From positions 1,116,001 through 1,180,000 of the forward strand of contig NW_015622541.1 of the NCBI RefSeq assembly GCF_000835495.1: 64,000 nucleotides of DNA, read 5' to 3'. A program made the position numbers and the translations under genes. The notes under the pieces were generated by a model that was not told the DNA's origin, ran no database searches, and was given only the letters and a program-made list of their open reading frames with translations. Source of the stretch: Cladophialophora immunda (taxonomy: Eukaryota; Ascomycota; Eurotiomycetes; Chaetothyriales; Herpotrichiellaceae). Below are positions 21,928 through 32,113 of this stretch, one piece after another. Numbering within the stretch: the first letter of the stretch is position 1; each line of letters starts with the position of its first letter.

Positions 21928-21935
21928 TTTATATA
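21928..21935 (-). promoter_or_regulatory. TATA-like box of the small Ser-rich ORF
   Basis: Reads TATATAAA on the minus strand, about 200 bp upstream of the ATG at 21731. Two CCCCT elements (21948-21952, 22052-22056) lie farther upstream. TATA boxes are less common in housekeeping genes, so this fits an inducible promoter; not proven. Confidence 0.4.
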
Positions 21936-23158
21936 AGAACCATTTGACCCCTAGACGGAGAAACAAAATTTCTCATCGACTCACCTCTCAAACGTCGGGA
22001 TTGAAGCCACCCTGGGGGGTTTCATCATATACCCACGATGAATCTCAAATCCCCCTAACTGTTGTCTAGGAAATGGAAACAAAGTCACAACTCGTTCTCC
22101 AATCACGATTGATGTTGAATACGCCCGTGGGAGCATGGTGCCCCAGGGCGTGTGCGGTTGTCGTTAGCGGATATCCATGTGTCACGTACAAGAAAAGCGC
22201 GTGTCGACCTGCTTTTAGAGGAATTCGGTTTGTCATGAGCGCCCTAGCCAGTCACAGGCCTGAAAATTCTCTGTAAAAATTCTGATTAACTAGGAACTTA
22301 GAGGGAAAGCGTCTGTGGGCCAGTCGGAGGGCGTGGAGCTGGCGTCGAAGGCGTTTAGCAATGGGATGTGCCAGTTGTGGGAGGGCGACGTGAAGTGACA
22401 TCTGCCCCCTTCATGTCGTGCCATTCCATTACCACAGCATATACGACCTCGGGGCAGAGTGCTTGCCATCAATAGTTCCTAGGCGCCATGGCTGTCATAC
22501 GACTGTGCTGCGATCAGCCCCCGCTTCCAAGCGGTGCCTATGTCGACTGACTGCCTCAGGGGCCATCCATCTCTTCATTGCGGTGGGACAAGTCTTCTGA
22601 AACCTGGGCTCTCCCAACAACTGGTAGAAGCTGACCTCAATCAACTTCAAGCGTCATTGCTGCTATATGTCTCATAAGAATTATGTTACAACAATGTCTC
22701 CCTTACCCGACCTGACCGCTGCCAGGAGGAATGCTGATGATAAAACAAGTTCCAGACGGAGGACATCCGCCTTCATTAAGGATTCGAACTGCATTACGCC
22801 TCGTTGATCGCTCTGGGATTCCCCAGATTTCGGATCCAACATTTCCGGGGCCCTCATAGGATCTTACCACCCAGTCGGCCACTGTTCGAGCCAACGGTGG
22901 CTGACAGACTGCTGATTATCGACCATCTCGAGAGAGGGAGTGTCACTTTTGCGTTTTTCTCATTTGACCGAGGCCGAAATGCGCAAGACCCGAGTAACAA
23001 GTGTCTCCTTACCACGGTGGCGCGAATGCAAAGGGACAAGAGGCTGACTGAAACTCCACAGTTTGTTTGAAGACGTTGAGCATGAAGATACCCACCCGCG
23101 ACCAGCCATAAAGGTGATAGAAAGGTTGCACACAATACAAATCACGGGACGAGGAGGC
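21936..23158. other. Intergenic, nothing recognised
   Basis: Only short ORFs in both strands. A T-loop-like GTTCGAATCC on the minus strand at 22780-22789 was examined as a tRNA and rejected. 3' flank of the U1-70K gene at the right. Confidence 0.45.
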
Positions 23159-24403
23159 TCAATACCTTCTGCGCTGTCTGGGATCGTCGTACCCGTCATT
23201 CTCGTGGTATCGTTTTCTCGAGCCATAGTCGTCTTCACGCCTGCTGCTTCCGTATCGGTCACGGTCTCGATCGCGGTCTCGGTCTCGGTCACGATCTCGG
23301 TCACGGTCGCGGTCTCGATTGTCATATCCACGATCTCGTCCTCCGAGGGGATCGGTGTTGCTGCCAGTTGCGCCGCGTTGGTCCCTGCCTCCACCGTATC
23401 CATTTCGCCGGTCGTCATAGCCTCCACCATAGCCGCCTCTCCCACCAGGTCCGCTAGGCGCATTGGGGGGAGGAGGTCCATTCTGGTAGCCTTGTCGTCC
23501 GCCGAAGCCGCCTCCTCCTTGGTAGCCAATGCCACCTCGCCCACCAAAGCCTCCTCGATCGCCGCGAAACCCGCCACGGAAGCCACCACCACGACTGCCA
23601 AAGCCACCTCTGAATCCACCACCACCACCATACCCACCGGGGGGTCCGAATGTGGGCTTTGCAGGAACTTGCTTGGTATATCCTCGTCCACCGAGGCCTC
23701 CGCCAAATCTTCTTGGTCTCCAACCTGGGACCATGCGGCCACGCTCAACATCGACAACAACTCTTCGGTCTTTTATGCGTAGGCCGTCTGTCTCTTTGTA
23801 GGCAGCTGTAAAGTTGTAAGGAATCTCGAGGTCAGTTCCATGACATCTTACCATTGAATCTCTGGTGTGGAAAGAAGGGTCAAGGGCAGAGGGGTTTGCA
23901 TAGAAGAAAGTACCTCGCATATCCTTTTCTCTTTCGTAGACAATGAAAGCGTAACCCCTATGAGGCTTTTTGGCTTTCGGCGTGGTCTCATCCTTGACGA
24001 TTCTGATTCTCTCGATCGGACCGAACCTGCCGAACTCACGCTCCAGGTCCGCTTCTTTCGCATCATAGCTCAGACGGCCGACAAACAGCGTTTTGACAGC
24101 ATCGCCCTTGATCTTGGGATCTTCGTTTGGTCTGTAGCCCTGAAAATCAGGCTTCTCAATCTCTTGCTGAAGTAGCTTCTTCTCGAGTCTCTTGCGATCG
24201 CGCTGTTGCAGCCATGACTCGGTGGCTTCATACTCGTCGGTTGTCTTGTACTCCTCTAGCTGCGGAAGATACGCGGCCACACCAGATAGCTGCGATTGCT
24301 TGAGAGCTTTCTCGTCCGGAGCGGTGTCTTGAGGAGGAATGTAGCGGAGGGGAGGTCGGGGTTGGAACAAAGCAAGGAGATTGGGAGGGAGTTTGTCCGT
24401 CAT
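23159..24403 (-). CDS. U1 snRNP 70 kDa protein (U1-70K/Snp1)
   Basis: Two exons: complement(23159..23805, 23914..24403), 378 residues. Nuclear component of U1 snRNP that binds stem-loop I of U1 RNA and contacts U1C for 5' splice-site choice. Seen: N-terminal LPPNLLALFQPRPPLRYIPP, diagnostic for U1-70K; an arm with KRLEKKLLQQEIEKPDFQGY; an RRM with RNP2 KTLFVGRLSY and RNP1 HRGYAFIVY; RVVVDVERGR; then a long Gly/Arg-rich tail with RGG-like units and a pure Asp-Arg run followed by YGSSRRED and the basic C-terminus. The ATG at 24403 opens the conserved MTDKLPPNLL. The single intron (23806-23913, 108 bp) is a multiple of three with no in-frame stop. It is called because its removal restores the RRM text EKDMRAAYKETDG. 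Confidence 0.94.
   Translation of the reverse strand: MTDKLPPNLLALFQPRPPLRYIPPQDTAPDEKALKQSQLSGVAAYLPQLEEYKTTDEYEATESWLQQRDRKRLEKKLLQQEIEKPDFQGYRPNEDPKIKGDAVKTLFVGRLSYDAKEADLEREFGRFGPIERIRIVKDETTPKAKKPHRGYAFIVYEREKDMRGTFFYANPSALDPSFHTRDSMVRCHGTDLEIPYNFTAAYKETDGLRIKDRRVVVDVERGRMVPGWRPRRFGGGLGGRGYTKQVPAKPTFGPPGGYGGGGGFRGGFGSRGGGFRGGFRGDRGGFGGRGGIGYQGGGGFGGRQGYQNGPPPPNAPSGPGGRGGYGGGYDDRRNGYGGGRDQRGATGSNTDPLGGRDRGYDNRDRDRDRDRDRDRDRDRDRDRYGSSRREDDYGSRKRYHENDGYDDPRQRRRY
23240..23335 (-). repeat. Asp-Arg codon repeat in U1-70K
   Basis: Alternating GAY-CGN codons give about ten consecutive Asp-Arg dipeptides, the mixed-charge RD domain typical of U1-70K and other SR-like splicing factors. On the + strand it appears as a CGGTCT/CGATCG-type imperfect hexamer repeat. 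Confidence 0.8.
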
Positions 24404-25570
24404 CTTCGTGCCACGCCGGAAGAAGCTTTTCTGGAGGGATGCACGAGAGTCATCAATGCGCAAGGGGAAAGAAGAGAAAAGAACACAAATGCGCCGAGTT
24501 TTAAGTAAAATTACAGAGGCAGCGGTAAAGGAAGAGAAGGATATGCAGACAAAGGGTTGAAGGAAGCTGAATTCACAGCGCGATCGATGCGGAAGTGAAA
24601 TTGTTATTTCCTGAACTGCCCCAGGGGAAGATCCTAGATCCAAGAACAGTTTAGTGCCACGTCAATATTCAACAGCCACAGTTGACCAGACCGTCGCCAC
24701 GACTCTCACGCGCCATGTAGCCTCCATACCTACTGCACAGCACAGAGGCAGGTGAGTATCTGGGATTAGGTTACTATCTCAGATGCCTTGGTGCTACTGT
24801 ATGCTCTGGTATGGCCGATCTAGTGGAACTGCGACCCCCTGCGAAATGCCTACCTACGGCCCCTGACCCCGTCATCAATCATGAATCCACCATTTACGAG
24901 TAATAGGACTAGCGATTCATGAGTGACGCCCAAGCCATACACATACATCCCCGAGCACCTATCGGTGATGGCGCCGCACGGTCGATCCATCAGGCAACAG
25001 TGATTTCCTGCGCTGCGATGCTGTTTGATCTCAACAACCTTGGATTGGTGCACCGCCACCCACACGTGACATTATATACCAAAATTGCGCCACAGTCACC
25101 AGCCCCACGTCGTGTTCGCTTCTCTCTGGGCGACTCGGGATGCGAGCAAAACGTATTCGTATCTTGGGCGTCGATCCGATGCACCGACGTCGCTTCTTCT
25201 CAGTGATCATTTATAGACTCTTCCCCACAACAAGAGTGAAAACAGCCTTGCGGATTGCCTTACAAATCTTGGCAGACATCGCATAGGGACGTCTCCCGAG
25301 CTCGTCCAGAAAGCTCTTGCATCAGAGCTGGGCTGATGCTATTTTCCGCAGAATCTTCCTGATCGAGATTAACTCGACAGTTGAGTTCGACGATCCTGGA
25401 TTACTCGGCAAAAGATTACTGGTCTCTATTTCAGAATATGCGGATGCTTCTCAGGCAGCTTCTTTAAACCTGCGGGGAAGGAACAGCGCTCGACGGTATT
25501 TATATCGAAGCTGCTTCCTCCCCCTCGTGCTATCATCTTCTGGCGTCTCATCATAAAGCATTCTGGCATC
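24404..25570. other. Divergent promoter region, U1-70K/FAD oxidase
   Basis: Shared upstream region of U1-70K (-) and the secreted FAD oxidase (+). Only short ORFs; no RNA gene or repeat recognised. Confidence 0.5.
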
Positions 25571-27488
25571 ATGAAGAGCAAAATCAGTCTCACAAGCGTC
25601 TGCTGCTTTCTCTTGCTTGGTGGCACGACTCAAGCAGCCCCTCAGCAATACTGCAAACCTGTTGTAGGTTCGCCAGGTTGGCCCTCCGCCTCTGACTGGC
25701 ACGCTTTGAACAACTCCGTCTCGGGCCGCCTCATCGCTCCTGTGCCTCCGGGCTTGGTCTGTCAGACCAACAGTTCGGTGTACAACGCGCAGGCCTGTGG
25801 TCAGGTGCTCGCCCAGTGGAGCAATTCGTCCTTTCATGCCGAGGACCCCTTCACGACCGACTACAACGATGACTCTTGCCTCCCGGATCCTCGAGCCCCA
25901 TGTTCTACGGCACTCCTCCCAGCCTATGTGGTCAATGCCACCAACACGGCTGATGTCCAAGCCGCTTGCCGATTTGCTTACAAGACTGGTGTTAGGCTGA
26001 TTGTTAAAGGGACGGGCCATGACTTTCTAGGACGGTACAGACTTAACGATATATCGTTGAAGATCTTATCATACTGACGCAGTGGACAGGTCCTCTGGCC
26101 GAAGCTCTCTCTCAATTTGGACGCACAACATCCGTGGCGTCAACGTCACAATGGGAGATTCTCGCGCGAAGCGGTACGGGGGTGTTGCTTCTGTCAAGAT
26201 TGCCGCTGGCATGCGTTTTGGCGAAATCTACCAAGCCATTTCCTCATACAACCTAACCCTAGTCGGTGGTGCGGATCCCAATGTCGGCATTGGTGGGTGG
26301 GTTACTGGGGCTGGACACTCTCCGATCAGCGCCGTCTACGGCCTGGGGGCAGATCAAGTCCTTGAGATGGATGTTGTCACCGCCAATGGGACACATCTGA
26401 CTATCAACGAAGATTCATTTCCTGGTCTCTTCTGGGCAATGCGAGGTGTAAGTCTCCTCAGACTAGATTCGTATGTCTATACGACAGGACATCTAACTAT
26501 CAATACCCGTGTCTAGGGCGGCGGTTCCACCTTCGCAGTCCTCCTCTCTGTCACTGTCCGAGCATATCCAGTCCTCCCTGCGGCGGTGTATACATTCAGC
26601 TACAACACCACTGCGAACAGTGATACATTCTGGTCTCTGGTAGCATACTTCCACAACCAATTGCCTGAGCTCTCGGACGCCGGTATCATGGGTTACTACT
26701 TCATCACGCCCAACAACAGCGCGTCACAATCTGATCCCGCACGTATGGGCTCGGTCTCCGGCTTCTGGTTCGCTCCGAACAAGTCTGTCGAAGAAACCCA
26801 GCACATCTTGGCACCCATGGAACAGACGATTCAGAAGAACGCGTACAACTGGACGGACGCGATCTTTGTTAGCAATGTGTCTGCACCAGTGCCGGACTTC
26901 ACCAAATTCTGGCTTGCATTCGTTACGCCTCAGAGTGTAGGGTCAGAAGTCCGGCTGGGGTCTCGCCTTTTTGACCGGGCTGCACTCAAGACTGACCCAG
27001 CAAAGTTGAAGAGACTCTTCAAGCAGACAAGTCCAATCCCCCAGTATCCGATCCTGGGCCACGTCGTGGCAGGCAAGGGCGTAAAGACCGTCAAGAACGG
27101 AATCCCGGGAGGGAGTAACTCAGTCTTGCCCGCCTGGCGCAAGGCATACGCGCACATCGTGCTCCCACGATCGTGGGCATTTCTGAACGAGACCGCAAAA
27201 ATTGCGGCGACCACACAGCTTCGCGAGGTTGAGACAGAAGCCCTTCGCGAACTGGCACCCAATATGGGAGCGTACGTGAACGAAGCAGACCCAACTGAGC
27301 CGAACTGGCAGGAGACATTCTGGGGGTCAAACTACCCGAGACTGCTGCAGTTGAAGAGGTATTGGGATCCCAAGAGCGTATTCTGGTGTGTGCCCTGCGT
27401 GGGTCACACGGATGGCTGGGAGGTCGTTGGCCAGGCAGGTGTAGAGGGTGCGGTGGGAGAATCTTCAGGGAGGATCTGTCGGACTTGA
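25571..27488 (+). CDS. Secreted FAD-linked oxidase, berberine-bridge type
   Basis: Three exons: 25571..26034, 26090..26447, 26517..27488; 597 residues. A signal peptide of about 22 residues (cleavage near TTQAAPQ) precedes a PCMH-type FAD domain: VRLIVKGTGHDFLGRSS contains the His that usually carries 8-alpha-histidyl FAD. GGADPNVGIGGWVTGAGHS follows, and the C-terminal BBE segment is NYPRLLQLKRYWDPKSVFWC. About ten N-glycosylation sequons (for example NNSV, NSS, NATN, NTT, NKS) agree with an extracellular protein. The family oxidises sugars, alcohols or alkaloid-like compounds with O2. Where bicovalent relatives have Cys (CPxVG) this protein has Asp (DPNVG), so only one covalent FAD link is expected. 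Substrate unknown. Confidence 0.9.
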
Positions 27489-28017
27489 TGAGGTGTCGAA
27501 ACTGTTGCTGGAGACGTTGCTCTGTATTCTGCCACGGCTCTAAGAGAGAATGGATATCATGATCTGGACAGTGGTGGTTGATACAACGGCCGAATGACAA
27601 GGCTGTGGACATGGACCTGCCTGCGGGCGTTAATGTATCTGACCGTCTTTCCGTACCAACAATATCGTAGCCCGATATCTAGTGTATATTATCGGCGAAT
27701 ATTGCAACCGCTGCTCGTTCTACTCCTGCTTAATATATCACAGCTCGTTTTGCGTTTGCAAATGACCAGCCTTGCACATCACAAAGAGCCCTCGTCATTC
27801 ATTGGCTGCATTTGCGGCGAGGCTAAACCACTCCCTATCAGGTTAGCGCCAAAGCCTTCCGCCTCTGCTGTTCGTTGTCTGCGAATTATTCCTGGAAGAG
27901 CTTCTTTCCCCGAACTTTTCAATTGGAAAGGCTACCTAAATATCTTGTGCTCTCACCCCCATTCACGGGCCACGCTCTGTGTGTGCGCACGACCTACATC
28001 TCCTCGGGCCTCTAGCC
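27489..28017. other. Intergenic, mL43 upstream region
   Basis: 3' flank of the oxidase and promoter of the mL43 gene. No feature recognised. Confidence 0.45.
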
Positions 28018-28576
28018 ATGGGTGTGCAAGGGCTCAAGACCGTGTCAACGGCACGAGTAAGTCTCTACGCTGCGTTTTCTCAAGTGCTCTCCCCCAATCC
28101 ATGCACGATCCAAATCATGCCCAGCAATCCATCCATCTATCTGATCCCCCCACCATTTCCTCAAACTCTCACGTAGGCTGACTCAACCCGCACAGAACGG
28201 CATAGGCGCCTACATCCTGCAGTGCACGCGCCTGCACCTGACGTACTCGGACCACTGGGCGTCGTCGACGGGGCTGAAGTCGCTGCTCGCGTCGCCGGCC
28301 TTCTCGTCGCTCACGCACCGCTACCCGAGCGTGGAGTTCCGGATCTCGCCGCGCCCGAACCGCCACCCGGTCCTCAAGGCGCAGTACTGCAACGGGCGGT
28401 CCAAGGCCATCTGCGTCAAGAACATGGCCCGCGAACAGGTGCTGGAGAAGGCCGAGTTCCTGCTCGGCAACTCGGGCGAGAGGAACGTCCTGGTCAAGGG
28501 CAGGAAGGTTGTCAGCGCCAACGAGGCCGTCAGGGGCATGTGGAGTCCCATGCACGGAGGCATCAAGCGGATTTGA
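28018..28576 (+). CDS. Mitochondrial large-subunit ribosomal protein mL43
   Basis: Two exons: 28018..28056 and 28196..28576; 139 residues. Member of the L51/S25/CI-B8 thioredoxin-like family in the mitochondrial 54S subunit. Seen: MGVQGLKTVSTARNGIGAYI, then QCTRLHLTYSDHWASSTGL, the beta-strand VEFRISPRPNRHPVLKAQY, and the C-terminal GIKRI. The first exon codes only 13 residues; the start is the ATG followed by GGT, with GTAAGT as donor. Exon 2 is much richer in G+C than its flanks. A short amphipathic N-terminus may suffice for import. Confidence 0.92.
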
Positions 28577-29485
28577 GCAGCTCTTTTGGGGAGACCTGGT
28601 GCTTGACCTTCGAGCTTCGAGCTTCGAGCTTCGAGCCACTTGGAGGCCGGACGAGGGGACTTTGGGAGGGATCGGCAATATGGGCTCATCTTGTGTCCTC
28701 TCGTCGTTGCAAAGGAGGAGGGCGGCTCGAAGAGATGGGGAACGGCGAAAAGGTCAAGCGAACAGGGAGAAAAGCGTTGCCCTGCGCGTCAGATAATGGG
28801 TACAGGACAAAGTGTTACACCACGACGCCGACGAGGGACGGTCATCACATATTGGCAAAACAATTGGACGAGTCTCGCGGTCTACATCTTTCGAAGAGCG
28901 AGGAGAAGCATTGAACAAGCCAACACAGGCTCGTGTTCGGGAAAGATTACAAAAACCGTGGCCCTTTGACGCTGGGACGGTCGCCGTTATGACCCATAAT
29001 CCGAAACCGAAAGCCGATGCCGGCAATTGGAAGACGTTTGAGATCTCAGTGGGTGAGACTCGACGAAGGTACGGGAATATCGAGTCGCTGCGAGCGACGC
29101 GACAAATTCAAGCTTCAATTTCCCCCAGACAAGCTTCGAACACAACCAAATTTGTCGAGTAAAGCTGTTTTTTTGTCGACCAGAGATGATCCAGTCAGTG
29201 GTTGAAGAACCCGCGACGAAGCATAGGGACATTGCTGGCGAACATCACTTGATTTACCACATATGACCAATAGTTACAAATGCATTCAGAGGGCATCTAA
29301 AGCGTGCTCTGGCTGATTCGACTCTGATATCTATGCACCGACCCCCATCATGAACGTTGAATTGTCATTGGAATGATAAAAACTCCTCGATCCTTCATTA
29401 AAAGATTCATCTCGTCATTGGCTGGGTCGACGTCTGGCTGCATCTGCCACTCAGTGGCCGCATCCGGCCAATTTGGGGCGTCCGA
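28577..29485. other. Convergent intergenic
   Basis: Between the ends of mL43 (+) and the RING gene (-). Contains a 7-bp tandem repeat just after mL43 (separate entry). Otherwise short ORFs only. Confidence 0.5.
28609..28636. repeat. Heptamer tandem repeat
   Basis: Four perfect head-to-tail copies of TTCGAGC, 33 bases past the mL43 stop codon, in its probable 3' UTR. Each unit holds the palindrome TTCGA(A/G), so the RNA could pair weakly with itself. Confidence 0.9.
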
Positions 29486-31024
29486 TCACAGGTAAATGGG
29501 GAACATGGCGGTCTTGCTGACGACCTTGCTGGTACAACCATCGACGTTGCATACCGTAAATGGCACCGACCGGGACGATTCCAGCTTCTTTTCAGGCTCT
29601 TTGCCTTTGCCTTTCTTTGATACTTTCGACTTTGACCGGTTGACGGCACATTCGCCGCAATAGACCTAAAAATTCTGGGTTAGAACAGAACGAACATCTG
29701 GCTTGGTTTCGAATCACTTACGTGTCCACAACTCTTCACCACCCAGACCTGTTTCTTGACGTCCGCATTGCCGACCGCTAATTCGTCGCCGCACATCGGA
29801 CACAGTATGACATCTTCCTCTCCGAAGGTCCGAATAAACCCCTCCTTAGCTGCTGGAGGCCCTTTATAAGGTTCAGGCACTACTTGGGGGGTTTCAGAGC
29901 CGCGGTCAAAGACATCAAAAGGAGCCAGAGCAAAGGCGGGTTGTCTGTAGTCCAGGTTGATGATGAAAGCGTCGCCACCGTCGTTGGCGTGCCGTCCATT
30001 GTGGCCACGAGGCGGGACTCCATCCAAGCGATCCAGAAGCCCTTCGCCGTAGCCTGGGGCGATATGTTGCATGTCCCCAAACAAGAACTGTGTCGACCTC
30101 CTCAGGATCTCTGGGAAATATCCGAGTGCACCTCTGTCGGTGCGAGGAGCGTTGGCACCGACATTCGCTTGGACTGCTGCTTCCTGACGCTGAGCCTGTG
30201 GAACACGCCTCTCCTCAACAAACTCGACTTCTGGGCTTGCGGGTTCAGGGGAGACGGATCCAGATCTGAGCGTCTCCATGTCGATCGATACTTCAAAGTC
30301 ATCCATATCGAAATCCGAATCCGAATCGTCAGTGTCTGAAAGATCAATGATCTCGGGGGGGTCATTTTGTGGTCTCTGGCCAAAAGGCGGAGCACGGACA
30401 TGTCGTTCTTGTTGTCTCTGTTCAAGCTCTTGTTGTCCCTCGGCAGGTTGTCGTCGCGTCTGCTCAAGTTGTTGTTGTCGTCGTCTCTGTGCACTCTCTC
30501 GGCGTCTCCGTACCATCTCTTGCTCCTGTTGGACTATTTGCTGTTGCTGTGATACTGCCATCCAGGTTCTGACGAGTAGTGTTCGCGAGTGACTTCGCGG
30601 GGCGGGTTGGCTAGACACTTGCCTCAAGTTCGGTTGTAGAGAGGAATCTGAAGCAGTGGAAGTGTCATCGCTGTCACTGTCCGCAGTGAGATCGATCGTG
30701 ACATCGTGCGGGGCAGGGGTAGCAGTTGCTAGATGAGCTTGTGTAGGCATGGTCGGTCTCCGGTAGTCAAAGCCGTCGCCTTCAAACCGTATTGTTGATT
30801 CTGGGTATGGTGGTGTCGAGTCTCGAGAAGGCTCCGGCGTTGGGTGATAGTTTGTTGGTTGGTAATTGATGCGGCGGCGCTTGGACGGTACGTGGTCGGG
30901 GGTAGCACTTCGACTTTGTGATCGGGTTATCTCTTCATGAGATCTCTGTGGCTGCAGTCAGAATCTTGCTTTTCCGATCCAAATCATATGACATGAGTAA
31001 GTGAGTAGAATGTGAACCATCAGC

Positions 31025-31056
<32 letters not shown>

Positions 31057-31143
31057 CGAAAGCCGAGGACGTACCTTTCGACTGGAGGAGGCCGACGCCG
31101 AATTCAAGAAACTGCTCAAAGCAAGAGTGCCTGCGGGAGGCAT
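29486..31143 (-). CDS. RING finger protein with SUMO-interacting motifs (STUbL-like)
   Basis: Three exons: complement(29486..29665, 29722..30951, 31075..31143), 492 residues. The C-terminal C3HC4 RING is complete only after splicing: Cys407, Cys410, Cys431, His433, Cys436, Cys439, Cys472, Cys477, with CGH/VYCGEC spanning the last intron. Two hydrophobic-acidic motifs, VTIDLTADSDSDD at about 107 and EIIDLSDTDDSDSD at about 223, match SUMO-interacting motifs. Between them lies a Gln/Arg-rich coiled-coil segment at about 155-210. This layout resembles SUMO-targeted ubiquitin ligases (Slx8/Rfp type) in the nucleus; function is inferred. An upstream 23-residue exon (MPPAGTLALSSFLNSASASS) is joined to a long open stretch that precedes the first ATG of exon 2 (30750); the shorter form starting there would also keep both motifs and the RING. 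Confidence 0.82.
31025..31056. repeat. TG/AG microsatellite in intron 1 of the RING gene
   Basis: (TG)8 followed by (AG)8 on the + strand, so the transcript carries a CT run then a CA run inside a 123-bp intron. Length variation between strains is likely and could affect splicing. Confidence 0.85.
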
Positions 31144-32113
31144 GATCAAGGCGCCTGCGAGGGCAGACTATGGCTCTCGGGTCGAAAATGTCATGGGGGA
31201 GAGAAGTTGAGGTGAGGGCGTTGTAGGGAATGGTCGGGCGGGATGTTGAGAAGTCGAGAGGTCGAGGAGGTAGGTAGGTGGTAGTCAGGTACGATTTGAA
31301 TGTCCTGCGGGCACGAACGCCAAACCCTCGCCAACCACGGAGCCAGCGAAGTGGGAACAATAGGCCGACCAAGAACTTGACGCCGGATGGATGCCGCTGT
31401 GACGGGTGAGAGCGACTTGACAGATGCAGGACAAATCGAAGGGACAGAAGCAAGGAGAATGAGGGCGAAGGGCAAATGCCTGGCTTTGAAAATGGCCACC
31501 TGCGGGTTTGCAAAAGGTTGGAACAAGGCAAATAATAATAATGGCGATAAAGGATGGTTTGGGTTTGGGGGGTTTCCCTGGACCTTGGGCTTGGGCATAG
31601 GCGGGGCCTTAGGCGGTACCTGGTGCCGTCACTGTGGTTTTTGGTGGTTTTTGGTTGACTTTGGTTGTGTTTGGTGGTGCAGGCTGCGTGCGCTTCGAGG
31701 GCGAGGGCCCATTTGCCACTCCTCCTTGTTGATAGCGGCTCTTAAGGCCGCTCATAAATCCGCCTGCGCTTCTCATATCACCTGTGAATTGTCACTGTTG
31801 CCGCCACTCTAGCTCACAGAGGCCTGAGCCGTGTCCATATAAAGGCAGCAACCAGAACAGAACACCACCATGGAAGCTGGTTCATTTTTGATTGTTTGTA
31901 CATGCCATCGCAGGCGGACAAAGAGACCATCTGTCGACGCAACTTCCAATTCCTTTTCGCGTTGCCCTGGCTTTCTTTTCCCTTGATTTTTTTCAGCTAT
32001 CACCGCCGCATCCCAGGAAAACCCCGCCCTCTGGATCTCACATCAATTATGGGTATCAATGCTACCTTGCCTTCCGTCCTGTCTGTATACAAGTAACAGG
32101 GAATCACCTCCCC
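31144..32113. other. Intergenic, RING gene upstream region
   Basis: Promoter of the RING gene and 3' flank of PRP19, both minus strand. A G/T-rich patch at about 31560-31700 contains TTTGGTGGTTTT-like repeats. No gene seen. Confidence 0.45.

Noticed and set aside
22741..22830. Possible tRNA on the minus strand, from the T-loop-like GTTCGAATCC at 22780-22789
   Set aside because: The five bases on either side of the loop do not pair, and no acceptor stem, D-arm or anticodon arm could be assembled.
23063..23782. 239-codon plus-strand frame with Val/Ser/Ala repeats
   Set aside because: Antisense of the Arg-Asp and Gly-rich tail of U1-70K; repetitive codons keep it open.
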